A stretch of DNA of 64,000 bases. Source: Methanogenium sp. S4BF (GTDB taxonomy: Archaea > Halobacteriota > Methanomicrobia > Methanomicrobiales > Methanomicrobiaceae). The stretch lies in contig NZ_CP091277.1 of assembly GCF_029633965.1 (NCBI RefSeq), forward strand, positions 1 through 64,000. Reading direction: 5' to 3'. Positions 44,079-54,016 of the stretch are shown here, one piece after another. The translations under genes were made by a program, and so were the position numbers. Under the pieces are notes generated by a model that did not search any database, was not told the origin of the DNA, and was given only the letters and a program-made list of their open reading frames with translations. Every line of letters starts with the position of its first letter. Position 1 is the stretch's first letter.

Positions 44079-44591
44079 CTACTCAGTGTAGGTGTCTTTG
44101 AAGGTGACGTCGTCAAACGGCTTCTTCGTCGGTGCCACCATCCGTTCTCCCATGGCCGGGTATCCTGCAGGGATGAGTGATACGAGGGTGTACTGCGGCG
44201 GGACCTTCATGAGTTCCCGCACGGCCTCATTGTATTCCATCTTGTCACCGGCGACCCAGCAGGATGCAACTCCGTAGGCCCAGAGTCCGAGGATCAGGTT
44301 TGAGGTGGCAGCACTGCAGTCTTCCACATAGAACTTCTCGTCACGCAGACCGAAGATGGCAAAACAGGCAGGAGCGTTCGCGATGAACTTCCCGTGGCTT
44401 GCCAGTTCGCCCAGCTTTGCCAGCGTCTCCTTGTTGGTGGTGACCCCGAAGAGCCACGGCTGTCCGTTCCGGGCGGTCGGTGCCAGACGGGCGCACTCCA
44501 TTGCCTGCTCGATTGCCTCCTCGGGGATCGGTTCATCCTTGTAGTTCCGGATACTGCGCCGGCCCTTGATGATGGTTGTTCCAAGATTCAT
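44079..44591 (-). CDS. Nitroreductase-family flavoprotein
   Basis: The product is 170 residues. It begins with the nitroreductase FMN-binding motif [20 protein letters not shown], followed by [13 protein letters not shown], and has a C-terminal [10 protein letters not shown] segment. These are FMN-dependent NAD(P)H oxidoreductases, usually dimeric, with unknown physiological substrate. It is short for the family but covers the core. It may be cotranscribed with the upstream TraB-family gene only after a 48-bp gap, or separately. Confidence 0.88.
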   Translation of the reverse strand: MNLGTTIIKGRRSIRNYKDEPIPEEAIEQAMECARLAPTARNGQPWLFGVTTNKETLAKLGELASHGKFIANAPACFAIFGLRDEKFYVEDCSAATSNLILGLWAYGVASCWVAGDKMEYNEAVRELMKVPPQYTLVSLIPAGYPAMGERMVAPTKKPFDDVTFKDTYTE

Positions 44592-44639
44592 AACCTAAGT
44601 TTCAGTCATCACCAATATATGCTTCGCGAAAAGTGGCCG

Positions 44640-45848
44640 TCAGAAGGGGAAGATGCCCCCCAGAAACGCCATCAGGTTGGTGAGTCCGGCACTGAGAATG
44701 TCCCGCGGGTCAATGCCGAGGATCGGCATGATGAAGAGGATATAGACAAATGTCCCGATGATGCTCCCGATATTGGCGAGAGCGGCCACCAGCACTACCT
44801 TGAAGAGCGGGTTTTTGCGCATCTGTTCCAGATCATCCGCCTCTGCAATCCGGCTGAAGTCAGCGGCCGTCGGGCGGCGGACTTTCGCTTCCGTGATGGC
44901 GGCAAACCATCCGGCTGCCATGAAGGGGTTAAGAGACGTCATCCATGCCACCGCGAAGGCGGTCAGTGCCGAAAACGGATGTCCGCCTGCGGCAAAGACC
45001 CCGATTGCGGCGAGAATGCCGTTAATGAGCACCCACCAGATCATCGCGGAGAGGAGCACATCAAGACCGGCGCCGGAGAATGCAATGAGGATAAGGAAGA
45101 AGGCGAAGACTGCAAGGACAAAAAAGCCAATGGCTTTTCCCCACGGGAATGTCTTCGGCTGTTCGGTGAGGCTGGCTTTGGTGGGCAGGGTTTCCGGGTG
45201 TTCCAGGTAGCGGGCAATCCCCTCCTGGTGGCCGGCACCGACCACGGCAAGCACCCGGTCATATCTCCTGCCGAGGTCGTGAATGGCATGGGCCAGATAG
45301 GCGTCCCGCTCGTCGATGAGTGCTGATGCACCTTTCGGTGCGAACCGGCGGAACTCCTCCATCGCAGCCGAAATAACATCCTGATTCGTCATCGAATCGA
45401 TGTCCAACTCCTCGCCTGCCTTCCCGGCGCCTGAAACTGACCCCACAAGTGCATACACCATCTTCAGTTTCTCGGTAATGGGCATCAGGTGCCAGAATCT
45501 GCTGAAGGTGATGTGGATGTCACGGTCGGCAAGGGCAATCGGGATGCCCCGCTCCTCAGCCAGTTCAACGGCGGTCATCATCTCTGCGCCGGGCGAGACA
45601 CCGGTCTCTTTCCCGATGCGCCGCTGGACATAGGCAAGCAGCCACTGGGCAAGGATGGCGGAGAAGTTCCCGCCTTTGATGACCTCATCAACAGACGGCG
45701 GCGCCGCTTCACCCTTCAGCACCATCAGGCGGCCCCGGTCCAGCTCCACGGCGACAATCTGCGGTTCAAATGTCTCTATTGCGTCGGTTACTTCGTCAAC
45801 GCTCTTCTGCGAGACATGGGCCGTCCCGATAATCTTTACTTCACCCAA
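44640..45848 (-). CDS. TraB/pheromone shutdown family membrane protein
   Basis: The product is 402 residues. The N-terminal soluble half has IIGTAHVSQKSVDEVTDAIE, VAVELDRGRLMVL, ALADRDIHITFSRF and VLAVVGAGHQEGI, matching the TraB family with its GTAH and ERD/DRD motifs, proposed to be metalloprotease-like. The C-terminal half has about five hydrophobic helices. The start is a TTG at 45848 inside the stop region of the YkgJ gene (8-bp overlap), implying translational coupling. Confidence 0.85.
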   Translation of the reverse strand: MGEVKIIGTAHVSQKSVDEVTDAIETFEPQIVAVELDRGRLMVLKGEAAPPSVDEVIKGGNFSAILAQWLLAYVQRRIGKETGVSPGAEMMTAVELAEERGIPIALADRDIHITFSRFWHLMPITEKLKMVYALVGSVSGAGKAGEELDIDSMTNQDVISAAMEEFRRFAPKGASALIDERDAYLAHAIHDLGRRYDRVLAVVGAGHQEGIARYLEHPETLPTKASLTEQPKTFPWGKAIGFFVLAVFAFFLILIAFSGAGLDVLLSAMIWWVLINGILAAIGVFAAGGHPFSALTAFAVAWMTSLNPFMAAGWFAAITEAKVRRPTAADFSRIAEADDLEQMRKNPLFKVVLVAALANIGSIIGTFVYILFIMPILGIDPRDILSAGLTNLMAFLGGIFPF

Positions 45849-46383
45849 TGCGTTTCACTCCTTCACTGTCCACCACGGCACATTCGTCCGGCCCCAGCTT
45901 CATTGCCATAAATATTTCTCTGGTGCGTTCTGCATCCTCTGCCTCTGCCGCTTCACGCCTGATGCATTCCTCTGCAATCGTCTCCGCCTCACTGCATGCC
46001 GGTTTCTGCCCGATGCCCGGGCATGCATACACCGAGAGCGCTCCGTCTTCCAGTGCAAACGGGTAGGTCCGGCAGATGAGGGGGCGTACCGGGTATATAG
46101 TACACCGGTTATTCTCATCCAGAAAGATGCAGGTTTCCTCTGTCCGGCGCAGGCACCACGCAAGCGTGAACCCTCCGCCCCCCTCTGCCGGCAGCCACTC
46201 GGGATATGGCTCTGCAATATCGTCCCATGCATATCCGGTGTGCTCCATAATTCTCCGGACTTCCGGAGCACTTACCAGAACAAGCATGCCGTCATCCTCC
46301 CCCCTGGTGCAGCATCCGCTGCACATCAGGCAGGTAAACCCGGTGGCGCGTATCTCCTCTGCCAGGCGGCGGGTATCTGCCAT
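45841..46383 (-). CDS. YkgJ-family Fe-S/Zn cluster protein
   Basis: The product is 180 residues, with FTCLMCSGCCTRGED (CxxCxxCC) at the N-terminus, then CIFLDENNRCTIYPVRPLIC and TYPFAL. The full YkgJ/UPF0153 cysteine set is present. Function is unknown. The start is the second Met of a double ATG. It lies between guaA-A (3 bp upstream) and the TraB-family gene, probably in one operon. Confidence 0.88.
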   Translation of the reverse strand: MADTRRLAEEIRATGFTCLMCSGCCTRGEDDGMLVLVSAPEVRRIMEHTGYAWDDIAEPYPEWLPAEGGGGFTLAWCLRRTEETCIFLDENNRCTIYPVRPLICRTYPFALEDGALSVYACPGIGQKPACSEAETIAEECIRREAAEAEDAERTREIFMAMKLGPDECAVVDSEGVKRIG

Positions 46384-46388
46384 CACAT

Positions 46389-46949
46389 TCAGGCCCGGTC
46401 GAGGGTCAGTGCGTTGAAATTCTCATACACCCGTTTTCCGTCGACCGAGTGGCTGACTTCCGGATGCCACTGGATGCCGAAGATGGGCTCCGTCTCATGG
46501 GCCATTGCTTCCACACCGCAGATCTTTGATGTGGCAAGCACTTTGAATCCTTCCGGCACCACGGACACCTCATCCCCGTGGGATGCCCAGACCGGAATGG
46601 TGTCCGGGTACCCGGCGAGGATGGTGTCATGGTCGTGGATGGTGACTTCTATGCCGCCGAATCCGCCGGATGCACCGGGGCGGATGGAGCCGCCGCGGGC
46701 GGTGGATATGATATGCAGGCCCAGGCAGATGCCGAGGACCGGAAGGCCGGATTCCACATATTCCGGTGCATTGCCTGCCCGATTGATGTCCGGACCGCCG
46801 CCAAGGATGATGCCGCGGCAGGACTCTCTGACCTCTGCTGCAGGGACATCGTTTTTGATCATCTTTGCGTCGATATCGAGATCCCTGAGCATCCGGAGGA
46901 TAAGATGGTTAAACTGGCCAAAGTTGTTGACCACATATATGGGATGCAT
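46389..46949 (-). CDS. guaAA: GMP synthase glutaminase subunit
   Basis: The product is 186 residues of class-I glutamine amidotransferase: GIILGGGPDINRAGN, GLPVLGICLGLHII with the nucleophilic Cys, and FGIQWHPEVSHS with the catalytic His (Glu follows in the same motif). In archaea the glutaminase and ATP-pyrophosphatase subunits of GMP synthase are separate proteins; the partner is not in the window. Ammonia from Gln is passed to XMP amination. It heads the operon with the YkgJ and TraB-family genes. Confidence 0.93.
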   Translation of the reverse strand: MHPIYVVNNFGQFNHLILRMLRDLDIDAKMIKNDVPAAEVRESCRGIILGGGPDINRAGNAPEYVESGLPVLGICLGLHIISTARGGSIRPGASGGFGGIEVTIHDHDTILAGYPDTIPVWASHGDEVSVVPEGFKVLATSKICGVEAMAHETEPIFGIQWHPEVSHSVDGKRVYENFNALTLDRA

Positions 46950-47009
46950 TTTATAGTGATTTGTTGTGCGAGGGTATATCTTTTTCAGACGTACGGCAGA
47001 AACGACCGT

Positions 47010-47957
47010 TCAGGGGTAGCGTATAGTGGCTGCCAGAGCTGCCGCAATCTCCTCTTCTGAATACCCACGGCGGCGTGCCAGGGCAAGAGCGCCGCCGGCA
47101 CCGAACCCTTCTTTTACCAGCCGGATGCAGGCACGCGATGGTGACGGCGCCTGCACAAACCGGGCAGGGACGGGGGAGACGGTCACCGGCAGGTTCGCCT
47201 GCCCGGCAATGACTGCCACGTCTGCTGCTTCATCCTGCCAGACACGGTCGGTCATCGCACAGGTGATGCGGCCGCTGTTGTCATCTGCCAGGGCGGCCAC
47301 CGCACACATCTGGGTCGCGCCGCAGAGGACGATGTCACCAGGAAATCCCTGTATGAGGCCCAGTGCCGCGGCCATGACCGGATCGCCGGTCTCCCGGACA
47401 AGGGCAGCGCCCCGGAGGGAGCAGATGTCCGGGCAGCGTGTCCGGACTTTCTCCCAGAGGGCCTCCTTTTCGGCGGCAGCATCTCTGTCTGCAGAAGAAC
47501 TGACCCTGCCTTTGAATCCGCATGCCCGGAGGATGCAGAGTGCATGAGTCGTTCCGCCGGGAATGCACTCGCCCACCCAGAGGGTACGGCAGTCTTCTCC
47601 AAGGGCGGCGCCGGCGTCTGCGGCTCTCCTGACAATTTCCTCTGCATCCGGCACCGACGGGCCGTCACGGGGATCGCCTGCCGGTGTGAGTGAGAGCATG
47701 GGTGCAGAAACGGGGAGGCTCCCTGCATACCCGGCACGGAAAAAAAGAGGGGTGATGCCGGTGAGCGTGCACATCGCCCGTGTCACCCCGGCCACCGTCA
47801 GGCAGGGGGGCAGGGGGCCGGAGCCTGCTACAAAAGCAGCGTCCCGGCCCGGTGTCTGCCAGGTGTCCTCAGGTGTCCTGCCCGCCCCGGAGAGTCCGGG
47901 AATGAGGCTCAGGCGGGACGAGCCAAGAAGCACCACGAAGCCATGCGGGGTGGGCAT
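47010..47957 (-). CDS. CobT-like nucleotide phosphoribosyltransferase, copy 1
   Basis: The product is 315 residues and matches the archaeal CobT-like family (NaMN:base phosphoribosyltransferase branch). Motifs include FVVLLGSSRLSLIPGLSGAG, SLTPAGDPRDGPSVPDAEE, WVGECIPGGTTHALCILRAC, CGATQMCAVAALADD and GFGAGGALALARRRGY. The family activates the lower-ligand base for cobamides. It is the second of two tandem paralogues (10 bp apart). AGGAGT lies directly before the ATG, with unusually short spacing. Confidence 0.85.
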   Translation of the reverse strand: MPTPHGFVVLLGSSRLSLIPGLSGAGRTPEDTWQTPGRDAAFVAGSGPLPPCLTVAGVTRAMCTLTGITPLFFRAGYAGSLPVSAPMLSLTPAGDPRDGPSVPDAEEIVRRAADAGAALGEDCRTLWVGECIPGGTTHALCILRACGFKGRVSSSADRDAAAEKEALWEKVRTRCPDICSLRGAALVRETGDPVMAAALGLIQGFPGDIVLCGATQMCAVAALADDNSGRITCAMTDRVWQDEAADVAVIAGQANLPVTVSPVPARFVQAPSPSRACIRLVKEGFGAGGALALARRRGYSEEEIAAALAATIRYP

Positions 47958-47967
47958 ACTCCTGTGT

Positions 47968-48978
47968 TCAGGAGTAATCCTTCATAAATTCGCGTATCTT
48001 TTCCCAGATGGCATCCTTCGGGTGGCCCATCGTGGATGCCAGCCAGAGGGCGCCGCCGGCACCTGCGCCTTCCTTTACTTCACCGGCACAGTAGCGGGCG
48101 AGGCCGGGATGGCCGATATTGCCGAAGTCGGGGTCCACGAACCATGCGGTGGTGCCAATCTCTGCGGCGGTCTTTTCAAAGGTGGCGTTTACGTCGTCCC
48201 GGACATATACGGTGGTGGCAAGCCGGGGCGGGGTGCCGCCAAGGGCCTTCACCAGTGCCGCGACTGCAAGCATCTGGGTGCCGCCCGCGAGGACCAGCGT
48301 GTTCGGATAGGTGGAGGCGATGCCTGCACAGACCGGCATCATCGGGTCTCCTGCCGCCCGGATGATGGCGAGTGGGTCGGTGATGCCCTCGTCTTCGATG
48401 CGTTTCAGCACCGCGGCGCAGATCTCCTCTTTTACGGATGCCGGGTGCTCCACGTGGCTGGAGCTCACATTGGCAGAATAGCCGAGCGCCCGCAGCACAC
48501 AGAGTGCAGTGGTGGTGCCGCCGGGGACGCTCTCTCCTAACAGGAGGAAGTCAGAGTGCTGACCGAGGAGGGTGCCGAGGGTCTGTCCCCGGATATACAG
48601 TGCCTCGGCGTCGGGAACTGCATCGCCCTCGCGGGGGTCCCCTCCGCATGCGCCGTAGACATCAAGTGCAGGATATGACGGCGGGTATGCGACACCTGCG
48701 TTCACCACAAAGGGCTGAAGGCCGCAGAGTTCGGCCATGGCACGGGTCAGGGTGGCCGGTGTGGCACATCCGGTGGGGCTGACGGGCACGACCGGGGCGC
48801 TGGTTATTTTTCCGTTGACAATAATCTCCCCGTCCAGGACAGATGTGGCAAGCGTGAGCTCCGGTGTCGGCCCGGCAGCAGAAATCCCCGGAACGGTGGA
48901 TATTCTGGTGCTGCCGATTACCACGCCCATCATCGGGCGCGAGAAGGTGATGTCAGGTTTCTCTGAAATGATGCTCAT
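47968..48978 (-). CDS. CobT-like nucleotide phosphoribosyltransferase, copy 2
   Basis: The product is 336 residues and paralogous to the downstream gene: VVIGSTRISTVPGISAAGPT, YGACGGDPREGDAVPDAEA, LGESVPGGTTTALCVLRALG, LAGGTQMLAVAALVKALGG, GAGAGGALWLASTMGH. Both copies keep the glycine-rich signatures. Two adjacent CobT-like genes suggest that the enzyme is a heteromer or handles two bases. CobS lies divergently upstream, 150 bp away. Confidence 0.88.
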   Translation of the reverse strand: MSIISEKPDITFSRPMMGVVIGSTRISTVPGISAAGPTPELTLATSVLDGEIIVNGKITSAPVVPVSPTGCATPATLTRAMAELCGLQPFVVNAGVAYPPSYPALDVYGACGGDPREGDAVPDAEALYIRGQTLGTLLGQHSDFLLLGESVPGGTTTALCVLRALGYSANVSSSHVEHPASVKEEICAAVLKRIEDEGITDPLAIIRAAGDPMMPVCAGIASTYPNTLVLAGGTQMLAVAALVKALGGTPPRLATTVYVRDDVNATFEKTAAEIGTTAWFVDPDFGNIGHPGLARYCAGEVKEGAGAGGALWLASTMGHPKDAIWEKIREFMKDYS

Positions 48979-49125
48979 TGCCTGACTGTTGGTTGAATGA
49001 GATATTAACAGTTACAAATCAGAGTAATTAACGCAATTATATTTGTTTTCGGAACAAGCCTGCTTTGCTGGTGAAACGGGGATACAAAGGCAGTTATAGC
49101 GTGATAGTCCATCTTGGATAATACG

Positions 49126-49851
49126 ATGAGAATCACCGAAGCGCTTCGTGCGATGCTCCAGTTTACCACCATCCTTCCGATGGGCGGACATGCGGACTAC
49201 GATGCCTTTGCGCGGCATGCCTATATCCTCCCGCTCTCGGGCTACCTGATCGGGGGCATTGCTGCGCTCATTTCCATACTCTTTGTCCAACCGCAGATCG
49301 CCGGTGCTGTTGCACTGGCAGTCGTGCTGGTGCTGACCGGGTTCAACCATTTTGACGGCCTCTGCGATCTCGGCGACGGGCTGATGGCCCACGGGAGCAG
49401 GGAGAAGCGGGTGATCGCCCTCACGGACCGGACGCTCGGGGCGGGTGCGGTCGGTGCGGCAGTGGTCGTCATGCTGCTCACCTATGCGGGCCTCACCACC
49501 GTCACCTGGATTGCAGGGGCGATTCTCATTGCAGAGGTGATGGGGAAGATGGTGCAGGTCATCTTTATCGCCGCAGGTCAGCCATTCCGTGACGGGATGT
49601 TCTCCTATATCCATACATTCGCGCGCTGGTGGTTCATACCCCTCTCCTTCCTGCTGGTTGTGCCGCTTATTCTCCTGCCGGTCAGTCCGGTTTCGGTGGG
49701 GGTTGCAGCAGCAGCAGCGCTCCTCACCACTGCTGTCCTTATGGCGGTGACCCGGCGTCTCTTTGGCGGCGTGAACGGGGATATCGTCGGAGCCTCCCAT
49801 GAACTGACGCGCTGTATGGTGCTTCTTGCCCTTGCGGTCACGGGGTTCTGA
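49126..49851 (+). CDS. cobS: Adenosylcobinamide-GDP ribazoletransferase
   Basis: The product is about 241 residues with multiple hydrophobic helices. The CobS core is LVLTGFNHFDGLCDLGDGLM with HGSREKRVIAL, including the Asp-rich site for Mg and adenosylcobinamide-GDP. The C-terminal RRLFGGVNGDIVGASHELTR follows. CobS joins the activated nucleotide loop to cobinamide-GDP in the last step of cobamide synthesis. The ATG at 49126 is chosen; 49114 is an in-frame TTG. Divergent from the CobT-like pair, so the three functions are linked. Confidence 0.93.
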   Translation: MRITEALRAMLQFTTILPMGGHADYDAFARHAYILPLSGYLIGGIAALISILFVQPQIAGAVALAVVLVLTGFNHFDGLCDLGDGLMAHGSREKRVIALTDRTLGAGAVGAAVVVMLLTYAGLTTVTWIAGAILIAEVMGKMVQVIFIAAGQPFRDGMFSYIHTFARWWFIPLSFLLVVPLILLPVSPVSVGVAAAAALLTTAVLMAVTRRLFGGVNGDIVGASHELTRCMVLLALAVTGF

Positions 49852-49993
49852 ACTACACTGTCCGGGCACAGTGCAAAAACCCGGATGCATTGCTGTATGG
49901 CAGCAGTGCCGGCCCGGCCGTCCCGTGGAAGGGCTGAACCAGTGTTTGCTGCAAAGAGGCCAGCTCGGAAAAAAGATTGGGATAATGAACGAT

Positions 49994-50299
49994 TCAGTAG
50001 GAATAGAGTGACTGGAACCCTTCGTTCTTGTCGTCATTGCAGAGGAGGGCGCTTCCGTCCCTGATAAAGAGGTTGAAGGTCATCTGTGCGTTCTGGAGCC
50101 CTTCATCCCCCCCTCCGCCGAATCTCATGTCAGCGATCGCTTTTTTCTGCGGGTTTGGCATTTCGCGGCGGCCGACGACGACACCTTCACAGTGAACACA
50201 GAATGCACATTTACTGTACACGGAAACTTCTCTTTCCTCGGCACATGTGACCTTTACCATATCGTTCGGGCCTGTTCTGTTCAGTGGCAACGTCTTCAT
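49994..50299 (-). CDS. Small Cys-containing conserved-looking protein
   Basis: The product is 101 residues (88 if the start is the Met at 50260). It contains VKVTCAEEREVSVYSKCAFC and VHCEGVVVGRREMPNPQKKA; the CxxCxxC-like spacing (C-A-F-C-V-H-C) suggests a metal site. A DMRFGGGGDEG turn and a hydrophilic tail follow. It is divergent from the EF-1alpha gene. I do not recognise a family. Confidence 0.6.
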   Translation of the reverse strand: MKTLPLNRTGPNDMVKVTCAEEREVSVYSKCAFCVHCEGVVVGRREMPNPQKKAIADMRFGGGGDEGLQNAQMTFNLFIRDGSALLCNDDKNEGFQSLYSY

Positions 50300-50392
50300 C
50301 CAAAGATTTAGGTGGAATCCGATGTAATATCAGGGTGTCGGTTGGTGAGAATTTCATGCCGGAAATTCTGTGCTCTTTTCGCTGAAGAAATC

Positions 50393-50489
50393 ATTTAAAT
50401 ACCTACCCCTCCTATTAATAATACTCGTATCAAAGCGACCGGGCAGACGTCTAACGAGCCCATCCTTACGATTTGGAGGTTATTGAAAT
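50393..50489 (+). promoter_or_regulatory. EF-1alpha promoter and leader
   Basis: ATTTAAATACC at ~50393-50403 is a strong TATA box. The predicted transcription start leaves a leader of ~60 nt ending in TTGGAGGTTATTGAAAT before the ATG; GGAGGT is a strong ribosome site. Confidence 0.6.
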
Positions 50490-51767
50490 ATGGCAGCAGA
50501 TAAGCCACACATGAATCTTGCCGTGGTCGGCCACATTGACCATGGGAAGTCAACAACCGTTGGGAGACTTCTCTTTGAGACAGGAGCAGTCCCTGCGCAC
50601 ATTATTGAGAACTACCGAAAGGAAGCAGAGTCAAAAGGTAAGGGCTCATTCGAATTCGCATGGGTTATGGACAACCTCAAAGAAGAGCGTGAACGTGGTA
50701 TCACCATCGATATCGCTCACAAGAGGTTCGACACCGACAAGTTCTATTTTACCATTGTCGACTGCCCAGGTCACCGTGACTTCGTCAAGAACATGATCAC
50801 CGGTGCATCCCAGGCTGACGCAGCACTCCTTGTTGTTGCAGCACCTGACGGCCCCATGGAACAGACAAAGGAGCACGTTTTCCTGTCACGTACCCTTGGT
50901 ATCAACCAGCTCATCATCGGCATTAACAAGATGGATGCAGCAAAATACAGCGAAGAGCGCTACAATGAAGTTAAAAAACAGCTCTCTGACCTGATCAAGA
51001 TGGTTGGATACAAACCTGACGACATTGAGTTCATCCCCATGTCCTCATTCGTCGGCGACAACATCGCAACCCACTCTGCAAACACCCCGTGGTACAAGGG
51101 ACGCACACTTCTTGAGACCCTTGACACACTTGTTGCACCTGAGCTTCCAACCACACTTCCATTCCGTCTCCCAATCCAGGATGTATACTCCATCTCCGGT
51201 ATTGGAACCGTCCCTGTCGGACGTGTTGAGACCGGTATCATGAAGAAGGGAATGAAGGTCTCTTTCATGCCTGCAAACGTGGAAGGAGAAGTCAAGTCCA
51301 TTGAGATGCACCACGAAGAGCACGACACTGCACAGCCCGGTGACAACGTCGGATTCAACGTCCGTGGTGTCGGCAAGAACGACATCCGCCGTGGTGACGT
51401 CTGTGGTCCTGCAGAGAAGCCACCAACAGTTGCAGAGGAATTCATTGCACAGATTGTGGTTCTTCACCACCCCAGTGCAATCACCGTCGGATACACCCCG
51501 GTCTTCCACTGCCACACCACCCAGACTGCATGCACATTCATGGAACTTCAGAAGAAGCTCGACCCACGCACCGGCCAGGTCAAAGAAGAGAACCCCACCT
51601 TCCTCAAGACCGGCGATGCAGCAATCGTCAAGTTCCGCCCTGTCCAGCCCATGGTCATTGAGAAGATCAAAGAGATTCCGCAGCTTGGTCGCTTCGCAAT
51701 CCGTGATATGGGTTCAACTATTGCAGCAGGCATGTGCATTGACGTCATTGCCAAAGATATGAGATAA
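50490..51767 (+). CDS. tuf: Translation elongation factor EF-1alpha
   Basis: The product is 425 residues with G1 [10 protein letters not shown]3 DCPGHRDF and G4 NKMD in the GTPase domain, then two beta-barrel domains ([36 protein letters not shown]). Length and sequence are those of archaeal EF-1A, which delivers aminoacyl-tRNA to the ribosome. Codon choice is strongly biased (highly expressed). uS10 follows 26 bp downstream, the conserved archaeal operon order. Confidence 0.97.
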   Translation: MAADKPHMNLAVVGHIDHGKSTTVGRLLFETGAVPAHIIENYRKEAESKGKGSFEFAWVMDNLKEERERGITIDIAHKRFDTDKFYFTIVDCPGHRDFVKNMITGASQADAALLVVAAPDGPMEQTKEHVFLSRTLGINQLIIGINKMDAAKYSEERYNEVKKQLSDLIKMVGYKPDDIEFIPMSSFVGDNIATHSANTPWYKGRTLLETLDTLVAPELPTTLPFRLPIQDVYSISGIGTVPVGRVETGIMKKGMKVSFMPANVEGEVKSIEMHHEEHDTAQPGDNVGFNVRGVGKNDIRRGDVCGPAEKPPTVAEEFIAQIVVLHHPSAITVGYTPVFHCHTTQTACTFMELQKKLDPRTGQVKEENPTFLKTGDAAIVKFRPVQPMVIEKIKEIPQLGRFAIRDMGSTIAAGMCIDVIAKDMR

Positions 51768-51793
51768 TCTCCTCTCATTTTTTGGTGATAAAC

Positions 51794-52102
51794 ATGCAAA
51801 AAGCCAGAATTCGTCTTTCAGGAACAGACTTTCAGCAAGTTGAAATGGTCTGTGATCGCATAAGAGAAATTGCAGAACGTACCGGCGTAAACCTCGCAGG
51901 TCCGATTCCCCTGCCCACAAAGCGCATGATCGTTCCGATTCGCAAGAGTCCGGACGGCGAGGGGACAGCAACCTGGGATCGCTGGCAGATGCGTGTGCAC
52001 AAGCGCCTCATCGACCTCGATGCAGATGAGCGTGCACTGCGCCAGTTGATGCGCATTCAGGTGCCAAAAGACATTGGCATTGAAATCGTTCTGGAGAACT
52101 AA
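51794..52102 (+). CDS. rps10: Ribosomal protein uS10
   Basis: The product is 102 residues: [20 protein letters not shown], then [20 protein letters not shown] and [15 protein letters not shown] match S10, a small-subunit head protein. ATG 51794 is preceded by GGTGATAAAC, a full anti-SD match. It is cotranscribed with EF-1alpha. Confidence 0.97.
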   Translation: MQKARIRLSGTDFQQVEMVCDRIREIAERTGVNLAGPIPLPTKRMIVPIRKSPDGEGTATWDRWQMRVHKRLIDLDADERALRQLMRIQVPKDIGIEIVLEN

Positions 52103-52111
52103 GGGTGCGGC

Positions 52112-54016
52112 GTGGAAGCCGCAGATTCCTCTCCAACATTTCTCCGTAGGTTACGGTTTGAACATTTATTCATTGTAATCTTTATTGTCGCGCTTATTCT
52201 GCGCTTTTTTGTCCTTGACCTGAAGCTCTTTCATCATGACGAGGCCGTGCATGCCTGGTTCTCCTTTAAACTGCTGACAGAAGGGACGTATGTATATGAC
52301 CCGGTCTATCATGGTCCGCTTCTGTATTACATAACAGCGGGCATGTTCGCTCTCTTTGGTGACTCGGATCTCATCGGCCGGATAGTCCCGGCCCTGTTGG
52401 GAACGCTGATGGTGCTTCTGGTCTGGCCGATATATCGGCTGGGATATCTTGGCAGGCAGGGTGCTCTTATTGCTGCGCTGTTCCTTGCCATATCTCCGGA
52501 TATGGTATATTTCTCCCGGTTCCTGCGCAATGATATCTTCATCGCCTTTTTCTCCCTGCTTATCGTTGTGGCGCTCCTGTATTATTTTGAATACGGGCAG
52601 CGCCGCTATGTGCTGGTGGCGGCCCTTGCCGCAGGGCTGGGCTGCTGTTCAAAGGAGAATATGCCTATCATCCTCGCAATATTCGGGGTATTCCTTCTCG
52701 CCGCCGTGGTGCTGAAATGGGTGCATCTGAAAAAGGGATGGTGGGTTGATTTCATCCTCGGTATTGCGGTGATGGGGGCGGTGGGTTCGCTCTTCTATTC
52801 ATCCTTTGGCGCACATCCGGAAGTGCTGTGGACCGGTGCATTCCGTGCCATTGAGCACTGGACGGCAATGTCGTCCCAGCAGCGTCTTGGAGGGCCGCCA
52901 TATTTCTATATCATCCTCTTCATGCTCTATGAGGTGCCGATTCTTCTCCTCGCTTGTGTGGGAACGGTGCAGGCATTTGTCTGTGTCCTGTTCCTCAGGA
53001 GGGGAAGGCGGCAGACGGAAGCAGCGGTGCCTGACGTTTCCGTGGCATCAGCCGGAGAGGATGGTGCCATACCGGAAGCGAACGGTATTTCTGCTGCTTG
53101 TGGGGCGTGTGCGGCGGAGTGCTGCATGACGCCGCCTGTCCGGTCCGAAGTGACAGAGGCGGCGGCACCTGAGCCTGTATCTGAATCTGCACCTGCACCT
53201 GAAGCGGATCTGGCTGAATCGGCGGACGGGCAGGACGCTGCAGCAGGTACGGTCGTATCTGAAAAAACGGCCACCCGTTCGTCACCGCTGCGCCGCAAAG
53301 CGTCTGCCCTTTTAGCCAGTGCGGGTGCTCTTTGTCGTGACGGAGACGGGGACAGGGAGGGGTGTAATCGCCGTCTCGGCTTTACGCTCTTCTGTATCTG
53401 GTGGATGTGTGCGTCACTTGCCACGTATGCAGTCATTGGCGAGAAGGTGCCGTGGCTGATTCTCCATCAGCTCCTTCCGATGATCTTTGTGGCGGCTTTC
53501 TTAATGACCCGCAAAAAGGCACTGCTGGCCCTTGTCCTCTCGCTCTTCCTCGTTGTGATGGTGGCCCATGTCGCCTTTACGCCGGCTGACATCAATGAAC
53601 CCATCGTGCAGGTGCAGAACTCTGAGGAGCTCCGCGAACTCTTCCGCCTGATTGATGCCGGGAATAAAACTGCGGTGACATCAGAGGGCGTATGGCCGCT
53701 GCCGTGGTATTATCGGGGTGAGGGCTCTCAGAAACTGACCTATATCTCGTCTGCGGCGGATAATCCGGAGTATTTTGCAGATGGCAGATATGATGTTGTC
53801 GTCTCCCATAATCCTGACGGATTTTCTGACCTGCCGGGGTACCTGAGGACAGATGTTATCCGGCAGAGCTACTGGTTCTCCATCCATGACAACCGGGACC
53901 GGCTGCTCGCATATTATTTCCTCCGTGACGGGCAGATGGGCAGCGTTAACTGGAATATCTTTGTTCGCCCGGAGATGGCTCTGACAGGAGATATTCCGGT
54001 GAATGGCACTGCCTGA
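52112..54016 (+). CDS. TIGR03663-type membrane glycosyltransferase-like protein
   Basis: The product is 634 residues and a large multi-helix protein resembling GT39/PMT-type transferases: HHDEAVHAWFSFKLLTEGTY (an Asp-Glu pair after helix 1), YDPVYHGPLLYY, FSRFLRNDIFIAFF, and WSGAF-like loops. A long Ala/Glu/Pro-rich linker (~residues 305-405) divides the membrane part, and a C-terminal soluble domain ends it. It most likely transfers a sugar from a polyprenyl-phosphate donor to surface proteins. The start is GTG 52112 with GGGTG upstream. Confidence 0.8.
   Translation: MEAADSSPTFLRRLRFEHLFIVIFIVALILRFFVLDLKLFHHDEAVHAWFSFKLLTEGTYVYDPVYHGPLLYYITAGMFALFGDSDLIGRIVPALLGTLMVLLVWPIYRLGYLGRQGALIAALFLAISPDMVYFSRFLRNDIFIAFFSLLIVVALLYYFEYGQRRYVLVAALAAGLGCCSKENMPIILAIFGVFLLAAVVLKWVHLKKGWWVDFILGIAVMGAVGSLFYSSFGAHPEVLWTGAFRAIEHWTAMSSQQRLGGPPYFYIILFMLYEVPILLLACVGTVQAFVCVLFLRRGRRQTEAAVPDVSVASAGEDGAIPEANGISAACGACAAECCMTPPVRSEVTEAAAPEPVSESAPAPEADLAESADGQDAAAGTVVSEKTATRSSPLRRKASALLASAGALCRDGDGDREGCNRRLGFTLFCIWWMCASLATYAVIGEKVPWLILHQLLPMIFVAAFLMTRKKALLALVLSLFLVVMVAHVAFTPADINEPIVQVQNSEELRELFRLIDAGNKTAVTSEGVWPLPWYYRGEGSQKLTYISSAADNPEYFADGRYDVVVSHNPDGFSDLPGYLRTDVIRQSYWFSIHDNRDRLLAYYFLRDGQMGSVNWNIFVRPEMALTGDIPVNGTA

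Noticed and set aside
44394-45326. 310-residue plus-strand frame over nitroreductase/TraB
   Set aside because: Antisense to two recognised genes, low-complexity charged sequence.
49012-50037. 341-residue minus-strand frame across the cobS region
   Set aside because: It is a shadow of cobS on the other strand, His/Arg/Gly rich with no motifs; cobS itself has clear signatures.
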